A DNA stretch of 64,000 nucleotides from Gilliamella apis (GCF_030758615.1 NZ_CP132381.1:2046001-2110000), one strand, 5' to 3'. Counted from the first letter of the stretch, positions 1-9,871 are shown. Made by a program: numbers and translations. Notes: generated by a model from the letters alone, not told the origin.

Positions 1-817
1 TACTCATTAACATTGCTACCGTCATCGGCCCAACACCGCCGGGTACTGGCGTGATCCAGCCGGCTCGCTGGCTAGCAACATCAAATTCCACATCACCAAC
101 TAATTTCCCATCAGGTAAACGATTAATACCAACATCAATCACAATAGCACCCGGTTTTATCCATTCGCCCTTGACATAATTAGGTATACCGACACCTGCC
201 ACAACAATATCAGCATTACCGACATGCTTTGCTACATCCACTGTTCGACTATGGGTGATTGTGGTTGTGCATCCTAAAAGTAATAGCTCTAATGCCATAG
301 GGCGACCAACAATACTCGATGCACCAACAACTGTTGCATTTAAACCCGATAAATTAATACCGGTTGATTCTAACATCTTAACAACCCCATATGGTGTACA
401 TGGCCGTAGTATTGGATCACGTTGTAATAAATGGCCAATATTATAAGGATGAAAACCATCGACATCTTTACGAGGATCGATACGCTCTAGCACTTTAGTT
501 TTATCAATATTATCCGGTAAAGGTAATTGAACTAAGATACCGTGAACATCGGAGCGTTGGTTCAATTCATCAATTAATGCTAATAATTCATCAGTGGTTG
601 ACGATGGAAAATCATAAGCAAAAGAAGCAAAACCAACATCATCACAAGCTTTTTGTTTATTTTTCACATAAATTTTCGAGGCGGGATCCGAACCAACTTG
701 TATAACAGCCAAGCCGGGAACAGATAAACCTTGTTCAGTACGTTTTTTTACTTTTTGAGCAATTTCATTGCGTATTTGCAATGCTAACGCTTTGCCATCA
801 ATTATATTTGCAGTCAT
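1..817 (-). CDS. folD: Bifunctional methylenetetrahydrofolate dehydrogenase/cyclohydrolase, 3' end missing
   Basis: FolD interconverts 5,10-methylene-THF, 5,10-methenyl-THF and 10-formyl-THF in the cytosolic one-carbon pathway. Reading leftward from the ATG at 815-817, the product begins [20 protein letters not shown]. It carries the substrate-site YVKNKQKAC with its catalytic lysine, the QLPLP motif, the [11 protein letters not shown] dinucleotide loop, and [14 protein letters not shown] near the window edge. These are diagnostic FolD motifs. The frame is open to base 1, so about 15-20 C-terminal residues lie outside. The next gene upstream is separated by 71 bases and is co-oriented. Confidence 0.95.
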   Translation of the reverse strand, partial: MTANIIDGKALALQIRNEIAQKVKKRTEQGLSVPGLAVIQVGSDPASKIYVKNKQKACDDVGFASFAYDFPSSTTDELLALIDELNQRSDVHGILVQLPLPDNIDKTKVLERIDPRKDVDGFHPYNIGHLLQRDPILRPCTPYGVVKMLESTGINLSGLNATVVGASSIVGRPMALELLLLGCTTTITHSRTVDVAKHVGNADIVVAGVGIPNYVKGEWIKPGAIVIDVGINRLPDGKLVGDVEFDVASQRAGWITPVPGGVGPMTVAMLMS

Positions 818-888
818 AAGCCGATTACTTCTTTTACCTGATGATTGTAGATTAAGATATTCTCGCAAAAGTTTTGATTATTGTCTAT

Positions 889-1581
889 TCACTTGTCGGC
901 CGATTGACTAAGTTCTGTTAAAATCTGTTGATATTGTTGGTCCACATCCGTAATAACCGAGCAAATATGTGCATCAAAGGCTTTAAGTTTTGGTTTTTGA
1001 GCCTTCCATTCATTTTTCGAAATATCTTTAATAGCGGCGATGTTTTTAAATAAATTAAACTCTAAAATACTGCCGCCGATAACATTATAAAAAATACGTT
1101 CACCAATATCGTGCCCATCTTTTTTTAACTTATTAAAATTTTGATAATAAAATTTTGTGCTGCCATTCTCGCTAATAAGGGAACCATGTAATAGTTTCAC
1201 TAATCTTTTATATAATTTATTTAATTCGCTATGCAGTTCACGATCATCACTCAACTTTTTGGTGATTGCCTGATCAAAAGCAACTTTTACTTCAGACAAT
1301 AAGCTTAATGATTGCTGCTCTAGTTGAGGTAATTGTGAGCGTAAACCTTTTTGAAACTGATCAAGTTTTTTTCGCAATGATGGATTTAGTGATATTATTT
1401 TTTTATTCAATATCACCTGACCATCATTCATAATAGATAAATCATTAGATTTATTATATATATGGATATTGTCTTTATTTATTACAATGTCGTAACTTGG
1501 TTTTACAGGGCACTCTTTTTGTGCTGCAAACGTGGTTATCGATAAAGTTAATGACAAAATAAATATTATTTTTTTTAACAT
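889..1581 (-). CDS. Periplasmic DUF2884 (YggN-like) protein
   Basis: About 230 residues with an N-terminal signal peptide (MLKKIIFILSLTLSITTFA) and a predicted cleavage near AAQ. The mature part resembles E. coli YggN (DUF2884). It opens with a VINKDNIHIYN-type strand, an ILNKKIISL segment, a long charged helical middle, and a C-terminal cysteine segment (HICSVITDVDQQY). The function of the family is unknown. I prefer the ATG at 1579-1581 because it begins the signal peptide directly and has a GGA five to ten bases upstream. A start at 1593 adds MDVS. It lies between grxA, which is divergent, and folD, which is co-oriented. Confidence 0.8.
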   Translation of the reverse strand: MLKKIIFILSLTLSITTFAAQKECPVKPSYDIVINKDNIHIYNKSNDLSIMNDGQVILNKKIISLNPSLRKKLDQFQKGLRSQLPQLEQQSLSLLSEVKVAFDQAITKKLSDDRELHSELNKLYKRLVKLLHGSLISENGSTKFYYQNFNKLKKDGHDIGERIFYNVIGGSILEFNLFKNIAAIKDISKNEWKAQKPKLKAFDAHICSVITDVDQQYQQILTELSQSADK

Positions 1582-1639
1582 ACTGACATCCATTTAATGG
1601 TTGAAATTAAAATTATAGCGAGTAATATCAAATTAGCAC

Positions 1640-1675
1640 TATTTTTGAGGCTTAAAAAACCCCTTTCCTCAATAT
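1640..1675 (-). repeat. Dispersed purine-rich repeat, copy A
   Basis: Read on the minus strand this gives TTGAGGAAAGGGGTTTTTT preceded by an A-run. Near-identical copies occur at 50320-50352 and 56580-56610, all in intergenic gaps. Here it lies between the divergent DUF2884 gene and grxA. Its function is unknown. Confidence 0.5.
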
Positions 1676-1743
1676 TTTTTTGTTATAACAGGTAAAATAT
1701 TCAATAAAGTATCTAAATGATTAAAACGTATACCTTGCTAACT

Positions 1744-1771
1744 TTGCAAGCGTAATATCAATAGGTATAAT
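1744..1771 (+). promoter_or_regulatory. Sigma-70 promoter candidate for grxA
   Basis: TTGCAA at 1744-1749 and TATAAT at 1766-1771 are separated by 16 bases. The predicted leader before the grxA ATG at 1863 is about 85 bases. The good match to consensus is seen directly; use as a promoter is inferred. Confidence 0.55.
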
Positions 1772-1862
1772 CTATTATATCAACTAGATTTAACTACTTT
1801 TTTTTATTTAAAACTGAAGTATAGTTGATCCAACAATTAAATTTAACTATTAGAGGTGAACT

Positions 1863-2129
1863 ATGTATGCTGTAATTTTCGGACGTCAAGGATGTCCATA
1901 TTGTGTGCGAGCTAAAGAGTTAGCAGAAAAATTATCACAAGAACGAGATGATTTTTCATATCGTTACGTTGATATCAATGCTGAAGGTATTACCAAAGAA
2001 GATCTTTCAAAAAGTGTTGGTAAACCAGTTGAAACCGTACCCCAAATTTTTATTGACGAAAAACCAATTGGTGGTTGTACTGATTTTGAAGCATATGCCA
2101 AAGCGAATTTGGGATTATTTCAAGAATAA
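1863..2129 (+). CDS. grxA: Glutaredoxin 1
   Basis: Small cytosolic thiol-disulfide oxidoreductase that uses glutathione to reduce ribonucleotide reductase and mixed disulfides. The 88-residue product has the dithiol active site CPYC at residues 11-14, the TVPQIFID segment with the cis-proline, and the GGCTDF glutathione-binding motif. It is close to E. coli GrxA over its full length. An AGAGGTG ribosome-binding site lies just upstream of the ATG. It is monocistronic: the following gene is convergent. Confidence 0.97.
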   Translation: MYAVIFGRQGCPYCVRAKELAEKLSQERDDFSYRYVDINAEGITKEDLSKSVGKPVETVPQIFIDEKPIGGCTDFEAYAKANLGLFQE

Positions 2130-2181
2130 GCAGTAAACCTAATTTCACAGCAGATAACGCATTTCGAGCGCTTATCTGCTC

Positions 2182-2862
2182 TTATCGACCCGGTAATTTT
2201 TGCCATGTAACTTCATTGCGCAAATATGTTGGCTCAACATCTTCAACTTTAACCACTTCCTTTCTTAACCATTTTTGCTGAGCGATAACCACCAAATCTT
2301 GTGCTTCAGGTAACAACACTTCACTTGGTTTAATCATTGCTAACATATTAGGATAAGTTTGCCAGCCAGTGCCAGCCGAATAATCTTCATTATCAATACT
2401 TTTGATTTTAGTTACCACACCTTCAGGTTTAATTACACATTCAGGAGTGATCGCTTGCCATTGTTGATCTTGATAATGGTATTGTCCTAAATAGACTTCT
2501 CCCATTCTAGCATCTATTGCTGGAATAACTTTAGTTGCATATTTAGTTCTATAAGCACCTTGTGCTAAAGTTTGCAATGTCGATACAGCTATCATTGGTA
2601 CATCAATACCGAGAGCTAAGCCTTGAGCTACTCCAATCCCTATTCGCACTCCAGTAAAGCTACCCGGACCTTGAGCAAAAGCAATGGCATCTAATTGTGA
2701 AAGACTACACCCAGCTTGATGCAAAATATTATCAACCATAGGCAAGATTTTCTTGGTGTGATCTCTCTCTGAAATAATGAAATCATGAGTGATTTCATTT
2801 TGATAAAATAATGCGACTGAACAAGCTTCTGTTGAAGTATCAATGGCTAAAATAGTACTCAT
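2182..2862 (-). CDS. tsaB: tRNA threonylcarbamoyladenosine modification protein TsaB
   Basis: TsaB partners with TsaD and TsaE to make t6A at position 37 of ANN-decoding tRNAs. The 226-residue product starts MSTILAIDTSTEACSVAL, the ASKHA-fold phosphate-binding strand. It contains the FAQGPGSFTGVRIGIG motif typical of TsaB and the C-terminal PTYLRNEV. It has no metal-binding histidines, as expected for TsaB rather than TsaD. It overlaps the yoaA stop by four bases (ATGA), so the two are translationally coupled. The same pair occurs in enterics. Confidence 0.96.
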   Translation of the reverse strand: MSTILAIDTSTEACSVALFYQNEITHDFIISERDHTKKILPMVDNILHQAGCSLSQLDAIAFAQGPGSFTGVRIGIGVAQGLALGIDVPMIAVSTLQTLAQGAYRTKYATKVIPAIDARMGEVYLGQYHYQDQQWQAITPECVIKPEGVVTKIKSIDNEDYSAGTGWQTYPNMLAMIKPSEVLLPEAQDLVVIAQQKWLRKEVVKVEDVEPTYLRNEVTWQKLPGR

Positions 2863-4793
2863 TTGTTTTCCAAATTATCGATTATCGATTCACTGTTAGA
2901 TAATAAAAAATTGATGACCTTATTTATATCTCGCGTTCTTGGCGAAGGTGGTAAGCTATTAATAAATGTTGCGCCATATGGTCGCATGACTAATCGATTA
3001 TCGCAAATAATAATTGCTCCACGATCATTGTGATGGCGAATTAATCGCCCTACTCCTTGTTTTAAGGTAATAACAGCTTCAGGTAATTGGACCTCATTAA
3101 ATGCATCACCACCTTGCATTTGGCAATCTTCCATTCGAGCTTTAATTAAAGGCTCATCAGGTGAAGTAAAAGGTAATTTATCAATAATAACACAAGAAAG
3201 TGTGTCACCTCTAACATCTATTCCTTCCCAAAAACTGCTAGTTGCAATTAATAGAGCGTTACCACTATGAATAAACTGTTCCAATAATTTTACTTTACTG
3301 GTATCACCTTGAACTAAAACAGGTAGTTTGGTTAATTCTCGAAACTGTGTCGCTAAGGCATTCATCATAGCATATGAAGTACAGAGGAAAAAACAGCGAC
3401 CTTTGTTAGCTTCAATAACGGGTAATAAAATATCAACCAGTTTTTCAGCATTACCTTGTTCATTTGGTGATGGAATATAACGCGGCACACACATTATTGT
3501 CTGGTTGTTATAGTCGAAAGGACTTTCTAAAATCAATGAGTCAGAATTGGTTAACCCCAAACGTTTGGTGAAATAATCTAATTGATTATCAACGGATAAG
3601 GTTGCTGATGTAAAGATCCAGCTCCCTTTGCGCTCGATTAATAACTCTGCAAATTTTTCAGCTACCGACAATGGTGTTAATGCGAATAAAAAAGAACTAT
3701 ATGAGCTTTCATACCAGTAACTAAAACCAGATACATGTGTTTCTGTTAGACGCTTTAGCAATAGTTGATACTGGTTAACGCGATCAAAACAATTATCTAA
3801 GGTAGTAGAGCGCCCTATTGCTAATAAAAGAACTTCTTTGCAAAAATCAAGAGCATCAAATAAATAAGATAATTCTTGTTTAATTTTAGCTTGATTAAAT
3901 AAATAACGTAGATTGCCTTTATTATTTTGCTGATTTATTAATAATCGTAAATCTTGGGTACATTTTTGTAGTTTATCAGCACATTGCTGTAACTGAGACA
4001 TATCTTTGACTTCGGTTCGATAAGCTAAATTTATCTCTTTGGCTAAATCAAAAAGTTGTCGGCTGGTTAACTGTTCCCCAAAATAATGGCATGCTAAGTC
4101 TGGAAGTTGATGAGCTTCATCGAATATCATCACATCAGCTTTAGGAATCAATTCACCAAACCCTGTACCTTTTACCACTACATCCGCTAAAAACAGATGA
4201 TGATTGACCACAACAATATCAGCATTTAACGCTCGCTTACGAGCTTTAACCACATAACAATCATTATAGTGCTCGCATTCACTTCCTAAACAATTATCAT
4301 TAGTACTAGTTAAAATTGGCCAAATTGGATTATCTTCGGTTACCGTTGTACATTTACTAATATCACCGTCTTTGGTTTTAATTGACCAATTTTTGACACG
4401 GACAAGGTCTGTACGTAAATTCTTATCTAAATCACCGGCAGCTGCATATTGATGATACATACGTTCTAAACAGAGATAGTTGGCTCGACCTTTAAGAAGT
4501 GAAATTTTACCGGTATAGTCCAAAGCTTTTTTGATAATCGGCAAATCTTTACTATACAACTGTTCTTGCAAATTTTTTGAGCCAGTTGAAATAATGACTT
4601 TCTTTTCACTTCGTAATGCAGGAACTAAATAAGCAAAGGTCTTACCTGTACCGGTTCCCGCTTCAACTACCAGTGATTGTTGTGCTTGTATTGCTTTAGT
4701 GACTTTATTTGCCATCTGTCTTTGTGGAGATCTTGCAACAAACCCATCAATAGCTGTCGCAAGTAAACCATTTTCTGCAAAATCATCAATCAC
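2859..4793 (-). CDS. yoaA: DinG-family Fe-S DNA helicase YoaA
   Basis: ATP-dependent XPD/DinG-type 5'-3' helicase; E. coli YoaA interacts with HolC and helps repair damaged forks. The 644 residues match the family length of about 640. Visible are Walker A (GTGTGKTFAYL, residues about 45-55), four cysteines in the Fe-S region (CLERM, KCTTV, NCLGSECEHYNDC), the DEAH box FDEAHQLP, and the late helicase motifs TSSFWEGIDVRGD and QGVGRLIRH. The lack of an N-terminal extension and the neighbouring tsaB favour YoaA over DinG. Confidence 0.94.
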   Translation of the reverse strand: MIDDFAENGLLATAIDGFVARSPQRQMANKVTKAIQAQQSLVVEAGTGTGKTFAYLVPALRSEKKVIISTGSKNLQEQLYSKDLPIIKKALDYTGKISLLKGRANYLCLERMYHQYAAAGDLDKNLRTDLVRVKNWSIKTKDGDISKCTTVTEDNPIWPILTSTNDNCLGSECEHYNDCYVVKARKRALNADIVVVNHHLFLADVVVKGTGFGELIPKADVMIFDEAHQLPDLACHYFGEQLTSRQLFDLAKEINLAYRTEVKDMSQLQQCADKLQKCTQDLRLLINQQNNKGNLRYLFNQAKIKQELSYLFDALDFCKEVLLLAIGRSTTLDNCFDRVNQYQLLLKRLTETHVSGFSYWYESSYSSFLFALTPLSVAEKFAELLIERKGSWIFTSATLSVDNQLDYFTKRLGLTNSDSLILESPFDYNNQTIMCVPRYIPSPNEQGNAEKLVDILLPVIEANKGRCFFLCTSYAMMNALATQFRELTKLPVLVQGDTSKVKLLEQFIHSGNALLIATSSFWEGIDVRGDTLSCVIIDKLPFTSPDEPLIKARMEDCQMQGGDAFNEVQLPEAVITLKQGVGRLIRHHNDRGAIIICDNRLVMRPYGATFINSLPPSPRTRDINKVINFLLSNSESIIDNLENK

Positions 4794-5084
4794 TTAAAAT
4801 ACACCTAATCAAAAGATAAGCCCTATTTATATCTTCTAGAAAATTTGTTAAAGAAATAATTAACGTTAGTAAAATATAACGTCCTCTTAAAATAGACATG
4901 AAACAATAGTCATGAAATTGGATAATTAACCATCAAGACAACGAGGTATACTATACCAATAACCAAGGCAAAAATATATACATGAACTTTAACTATAAAT
5001 AAAAAGCTTAATTAGAAATAGATTGAAATTTTTCTAATCTATTAACTAAATAAGCTTGAAAGAAACAAAATTATTAACCTAATA
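4794..5084. other. Intergenic gap between the yoaA promoter side and the lipooligosaccharide block
   Basis: These 291 AT-rich bases contain no open frame with coding character. yoaA starts at their left edge and a co-oriented GT8 gene ends at the right edge, so they should hold the yoaA promoter. I could not pick a convincing -35/-10 pair or terminator. Confidence 0.4.
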
Positions 5085-6071
5085 TTATTTTTTAAATTTA
5101 GTTTTCAAATAAATAATATAATGTTTTATTCCTGCTAGATATTTCTTTTGCCTAAACATTAATTTTGCATAAGCACGGATTGAAGAAGTTTTGTTATCGT
5201 TATATAAAGGTAATAACATACTTTTCCAAGGAGAGTTAGTAAAATAATGATTAAATAAATTAGTTTTATAAGGTTGATGCCATGGTTTATTTTTAGTTAT
5301 ATAGTGAATTATTTTAGTATTTTTTTCAACTTTAGCATCTTCATTTCCATTAACAGATAAAGCTGTTAAATTATTAAAATCAGAAGATAATAATAATGTT
5401 TTCTCTTTTAAAACAATATTTAAAACATCTTGATCTGCAAATGTATATACATTACCGTCATTAATCAACTTAAATGTTTTTTCTGTTAATTTATTTTTAT
5501 TCCACAATAATGTATTAAAATATATAACGCCTGCATTAAAATACTCACCATAAGGAATATCATACATTTTACCTTGGCTATCTTGCATATACTCCATATC
5601 TGCAACTACTGCTGCTAATTTATTATTTAAATCTTTATTGAAAAGCTCTTCTAAATTACCCACACATAAGGTATCACAATCTAAATATAAAACTTTGCTT
5701 GTTATTTTTTCTAAAACTTCAGGAACAATAAATCTTAAACATGTTGCAATTGATATTCCTAAAACTAATGTATCGGAATTTACTGAGAAATTACTATCAA
5801 TTTCATAACAAGTTATGGTGCAATTAAGTTGTTTCGCTAATGTTTCAAATTTAGATAAATTTTGTTTAGAAAGATTATTAGTAAATAAATGAAAATTAAT
5901 GGCAATATTCGGATTATTTTCAATAACAGACATCAAAGATAAACCAGCAGGCATTGCATAATTATCATCGAAACAATAAGCAATATGATATCCTTCAGTA
6001 ATCTGTGCTTTTTTATTTAAAACTAATGTATTTTTTAAAAATTTATCACTATAGTGCATATTATTTTCCAT
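5085..6071 (-). CDS. GT8 lipopolysaccharide glycosyltransferase (WaaJ/WaaO-like)
   Basis: Family 8 retaining glycosyltransferase that probably adds a hexose from UDP-sugar to the LOS outer core at the cytoplasmic membrane. The 328-residue product has the N-terminal nucleotide fold (HIAYCFDDNYAMPAG), the metal-binding DXD as DCD at residues 131-133, a GEYFNAGVIYFN acceptor-loop motif, FADQDVLN, and the C-terminal HQPY...SPWKS segment of Glyco_transf_8C. It is clearly paralogous to the gene upstream, so the pair looks like a tandem duplication. Met5 has a better-spaced GGA than Met1, so the start could be at 6059. The donor and acceptor cannot be told. Confidence 0.85.
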   Translation of the reverse strand: MENNMHYSDKFLKNTLVLNKKAQITEGYHIAYCFDDNYAMPAGLSLMSVIENNPNIAINFHLFTNNLSKQNLSKFETLAKQLNCTITCYEIDSNFSVNSDTLVLGISIATCLRFIVPEVLEKITSKVLYLDCDTLCVGNLEELFNKDLNNKLAAVVADMEYMQDSQGKMYDIPYGEYFNAGVIYFNTLLWNKNKLTEKTFKLINDGNVYTFADQDVLNIVLKEKTLLLSSDFNNLTALSVNGNEDAKVEKNTKIIHYITKNKPWHQPYKTNLFNHYFTNSPWKSMLLPLYNDNKTSSIRAYAKLMFRQKKYLAGIKHYIIYLKTKFKK

Positions 6072-6106
6072 ACAACTAAAACCATTATTCTATTTGTTAT
6101 AATAAA

Positions 6107-7084
6107 TTACTTTTTAAATACTTTGTGTTTTAAATATAAAAAATAATATTTAAAAGCTTTGAAATATTGATGCTTACTAGCTAACAACTTTGCATAACGT
6201 CTAGTAGTTGAGGGCGCATTCTCGTTAGCTAATAATAATTTTCGGTTAGCCCATGGTGAAGCAGCAATATAGCGTTGATAAAGGGGGGTTAAATATAATT
6301 GGTACCATGGTTTATTGCCAGTTACGTAATGAATTATAACCGTATCATCACTTAAAACGCTATCTTCCTTTCCACCAACTGTAAGCGATGTAAGTTGATT
6401 AAATATCTTAGGTAGAAACTGAGTTTTACCTTGCATTAATATATTCAGAACATCCTGATCGGCAAATTTGTAAACTTTACCACTATTTATCATTGCAAAA
6501 GCTTTTTCGGTAAGATTATTATCTACCCACATATCAGTATTGATATAAATCATACCCGCATTAAAATATTCGCCATATGGAATATCACAGGCTGAACATT
6601 GTTTTTCTTGAGTTTTCTCTACATCAGGCACTACAGCGGCATATTTATCGGATAAGTCGGTATTGATTAAATGATTCAGATTGTTAGTACAAAGAATATC
6701 ACAATCTAAATATAACACTCTGGATGTTATTTTATTTAACATTTGTGGCACTACAAAACGTAAGCACGTTGACGCAGAAACATGTAACACTAAAGTATCT
6801 GGATTTATAGAAAACTCATCGCTAACTTCATAACAGATTATTGTGGTGTTTTTTTCACTTAATTGATGAAATTTTTGTATTTTCTCATCAGATACGCTGT
6901 TGGCAAATAAATGAAAAACCAAATTTTTATCGGAATTATTAATCATAACTGATGACATAGCAATACCTGCTGGCATTGCATAATTATCATCAAAACAAAA
7001 AGCAATATGCACTGTTTCTTGTGATTCAATTGTATGACTAAATAAAGTAGTGACCTTACTAATAAAAAGATTTTCTGCTAACAT
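6107..7084 (-). CDS. GT8 lipopolysaccharide glycosyltransferase (WaaJ/WaaO-like), paralogue
   Basis: Second GT8 transferase, strongly similar to its downstream neighbour (HIAFCFDDNYAMPAG, YLDCDILC, GEYFNAGMIYIN, FADQDVLNIL, C-terminal ASPWANR). The DXD is DCD at about residues 127-129. The frame is open to an ATG at 7162, but the extra 26 residues look like translated AT-rich spacer. Starting at 7084 gives an N-terminus equal in length to the paralogue's; neither start has a strong ribosome-binding site. It is divergent from the GT8 at 7238, and the short gap between must hold both promoters. Its role in LOS outer-core extension is inferred from family and context. Confidence 0.83.
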   Translation of the reverse strand: MLAENLFISKVTTLFSHTIESQETVHIAFCFDDNYAMPAGIAMSSVMINNSDKNLVFHLFANSVSDEKIQKFHQLSEKNTTIICYEVSDEFSINPDTLVLHVSASTCLRFVVPQMLNKITSRVLYLDCDILCTNNLNHLINTDLSDKYAAVVPDVEKTQEKQCSACDIPYGEYFNAGMIYINTDMWVDNNLTEKAFAMINSGKVYKFADQDVLNILMQGKTQFLPKIFNQLTSLTVGGKEDSVLSDDTVIIHYVTGNKPWYQLYLTPLYQRYIAASPWANRKLLLANENAPSTTRRYAKLLASKHQYFKAFKYYFLYLKHKVFKK

Positions 7085-7237
7085 GAAAGCTTGATGTCCA
7101 AAATTTGAAATTTGGTTTATTGTAACATAATCAATTTTTATGAAAAAATTAAATATGAACATAATTTTATATAACTATTTTGTAATAACAAAATAGCTAT
7201 GTTATATTTTAGAATAATGTATTAATGAGTATTTGAA

Positions 7238-8188
7238 ATGAATAATAGTATTATTAATGTTGTATATTGTACTGACCCGAATTATTTAGAACATGTTGGT
7301 GTATCTATTACTTCAATCATACTTAATAATAAAAATCATAATATTCATTTTCATGTTTTTTTATATGATGTTTCAGAAGAAGATAAAAACAAGCTGAAGG
7401 AAATTAGTCCTTTAATTAATCTTTATTCTATCCCGACAGATGAGTTAGATAAATATTCTGAAATTCAGAATGATAAGATAAAGCATATAAATCGCTCAAT
7501 GTATATCCGCTTATCTGTACCAAGATTATTACCTGATTATGTTGATAAGTTTATTTATTTAGATGCAGATATACTATGCTTCAGTGATATATCTTCTATT
7601 TTGAATATCGATATTGATTCGGTAGTTTGTGCTGTAACGGCCGACTCTTTAGACGTAAATAATATGTTACAAAATACAAACCGTTTAGGTTTAGCTGCTG
7701 AAAAATATTTTAACTCTGGTTTTTTATACATAAATACTCAAAATTGGAAAAAATTTGATACAGAAAATAAAGCTAACCAAATATTATTATCTCCGCAAAA
7801 TTATAATTTTATATACCCAGATCAAGATGCATTAAACATTGTTTTGCAAAAACAAATTAATTTTATTGATGTAAAATGGAATTATTTATTTACTTGGATG
7901 GATGACCAAGAAAAAGAATCTTTTTTCCATAATAAACAATCATTACCTTATTTTGTGCATTTTACTGGTGCAAGAAAAATATGGTATCAAGAACATACTG
8001 GGATAGCCCAAAATATTTATTGTTTTTATAAACATTTTACTCCTTGGTCCACTCAATCATTAAAATCCTATAAAAATAAAATGCGTTCTGTAGATTATAG
8101 GATATACGCAAAGCAATTCTTAAAAAGAGGAAAAATAATTCAATCAATTAAATATTACATAACTTATTTAATAAAATTATGTAAATAA
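7238..8188 (+). CDS. GT8 lipopolysaccharide glycosyltransferase
   Basis: A 316-residue GT8 enzyme with VVYCTDPNYLEHVGVS at the N-terminus, DAD at residues 99-101 (YLDADILC), EKYFNSGFLYIN, YPDQDALNIVL and a C-terminal FTPWST block. It is more diverged from the two leftward GT8 genes than they are from each other, so it probably has a different acceptor. It is likely the first gene of a rightward pair with the phosphoethanolamine transferase, 31 bases downstream. The pair suggests a unit that extends and then decorates the LOS core. Confidence 0.85.
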   Translation: MNNSIINVVYCTDPNYLEHVGVSITSIILNNKNHNIHFHVFLYDVSEEDKNKLKEISPLINLYSIPTDELDKYSEIQNDKIKHINRSMYIRLSVPRLLPDYVDKFIYLDADILCFSDISSILNIDIDSVVCAVTADSLDVNNMLQNTNRLGLAAEKYFNSGFLYINTQNWKKFDTENKANQILLSPQNYNFIYPDQDALNIVLQKQINFIDVKWNYLFTWMDDQEKESFFHNKQSLPYFVHFTGARKIWYQEHTGIAQNIYCFYKHFTPWSTQSLKSYKNKMRSVDYRIYAKQFLKRGKIIQSIKYYITYLIKLCK

Positions 8189-8219
8189 AATAACTTTTTA
8201 AAAATTTGTAAGGGATTTA

Positions 8220-9814
8220 ATGTTCAATCACTTAAAAAAATAGATTTTTTTAATCATAAAAATCAAAAACTGCTCATCATTTTTTATTTTTTAGTTATTT
8301 TGATAAGTTTTTACATCATAAACATTCAAAATCTAAAAAATTTTAACTATACTTTTCTTATATATTTGTTTTTTCTACTCATTCCCCAAAAATATAGTTG
8401 GATAAGAAATTCTATATTTCTTGTGTTCAACTTTATTTTAGGTATTGAATTATTTTTCAGTATTAAATATGGATACATTTCGGAATCGCTTCTAAAATCA
8501 GCCTTGGAAAATGACTCCGAGCAAAGTGTTACAATGCTTCAACAAGAAATCTTTCCGATCATAATTCCAGCGATACTATTTTCAATAATATTTACTTTTA
8601 ATATCTATAATAAAATTCAATTAAATTTAAATAATAAATTTTTATATTGGACTTCGATTTTTATTTGTTGCTTTTTCTTATTCAAAAATACGTTCTACTA
8701 TTATATATCAGATAAACGTCATGTAAGAGATTTTCAAATAGATCCTTTCTTTTCGATGAATAAATCAATTCGGATGAAATATCCTATCGTAATTGGAAAC
8801 ACTTCTATATTATTAGCTTCCTATTTTGGTTTTAAAGAAAAATACACAAATGTAATTGAACACGAAAAATATAATCAATCAATAATAGATAATAATTCAA
8901 TTAGTTATGGAAAATATAAAAATATTATTCTCATTCTTGGTGAGTCCGCATACAGAGGTCGACATAGTATTTATGGATACGAAAAAAATACAACACCAAA
9001 TATGAGCAAAATTTTTTCACAAAAAAACAGTTGTGTTATAGAAAAAGCACATTCACCAGCTTCAATAACAAGAGATTCGATTCCAATGTTATTGTCATTT
9101 GCTAAACCCAATAATGAATTGCCTTTATTAGAAGAAAAAAATATTATTGAAATGGCAAATACACAAAAATATCATACATCTTGGATTTCAAAAACTCGAG
9201 AATCAGGCCCTCATAGCAGTAAATATTCAATAATTGCTAAACTTAGCAATACATTTATCGAAAATTTAGAAGATGATCTTGAACTACCAGAGAAGTTAAT
9301 TGAAACTAACTTTCAAAAAAATGAAAATAATTTCATTGTTCTTCATTTAGCTGGAAGCCATAAACCTTATAATCTTGGTTACGATCAGTTAGATTTACAA
9401 GATCTACCTAATGTAGATAATTACGATTTAACGATACATCATACAGATAGAGTGATAGAAAAAATTTATAATACTTTAAAAGTGAATCTGGATAATTTCA
9501 TTTTAATTTATACACCTGATCATGGTGAAATTGTTGATTTAGGGCATGGGTTATTAAGAAAATCAGAAAGTTTTAGTAACCAATTTGAAGTGCCGCTAAT
9601 GATATATTCAACATACGATGATTTTCCTTGTAATGAGATAGAAAATTACAGAAATAATGAAAAAATGGTAAATACCTCAAATATTGTCTATTTATTTAGT
9701 AAACTACTGGGTTATTCAGTAAATATTGATCATTCATTAATAATGAATGATTTAATATTATCTGTAGATGGACAACCTTATGAATATCAGAGTTTTATTA
9801 AAAAGTATCAATAA
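8220..9814 (+). CDS. Lipooligosaccharide phosphoethanolamine transferase, 5' end out of frame at an A7 run
   Basis: Inner-membrane enzyme of the EptA/EptC alkaline-phosphatase superfamily that moves phosphoethanolamine from phosphatidylethanolamine to lipid A or core. The frame from 8222 to 9814 encodes five hydrophobic helices and then a periplasmic catalytic domain (ILILGESAYRGRHSIYGY, NTTPNM, HLAGSHKPYN, TPDHGEIVDLGHG). The best start is the ATG at 8220, preceded by AAGGGA at 8211-8215. It reads MFNHLKK and then meets TAG at 8241-8243. A -1 shift on the A7 run at 8234-8240 joins it to the main frame and completes helix 1. Without this, only a TTG at 8300 inside helix 1 is available. Phase variation, recoding or a sequencing error are all possible. 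The full product would be about 530 residues. Confidence 0.8.
8234..8243 (+). promoter_or_regulatory. A7 slippery run directly followed by an in-frame stop
   Basis: In the frame of the ATG at 8220 the codons are TTA AAA AAA TAG. One extra A, or a -1 slip over A AAA AAA, brings the ribosome into the long transferase frame. The arrangement resembles both a contingency tract and a recoding site with a stop next to it. Confidence 0.5.
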
Positions 9815-9824
9815 GTTCCAAACT

Positions 9825-9871
9825 AAATAGACTTTTGGTGAAACCCTTTATAAAAGTCTATTTAAATTTTA
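9825..9871 (+). terminator. Stem-loop terminator between convergent genes
   Basis: AAATAGACTTTT at 9825-9836 pairs perfectly with AAAAGTCTATTT at 9852-9863, with a 15-base loop and AAATTTT after it. It lies just past the transferase stop and before the convergent msbA-like gene. The stem is AT-rich, so its strength is uncertain. Confidence 0.5.

Noticed and set aside
6107..7162. Start of the second GT8 at 7162
   Set aside because: The extra 26 residues look like translated AT-rich spacer and are absent from the paralogue; the shorter start is preferred, though not proven.
8300..9814. TTG at 8300 as the natural start of the phosphoethanolamine transferase
   Set aside because: It falls inside the first membrane helix, has no ribosome-binding site, and ignores an upstream in-frame coding stretch; kept only as an alternative.
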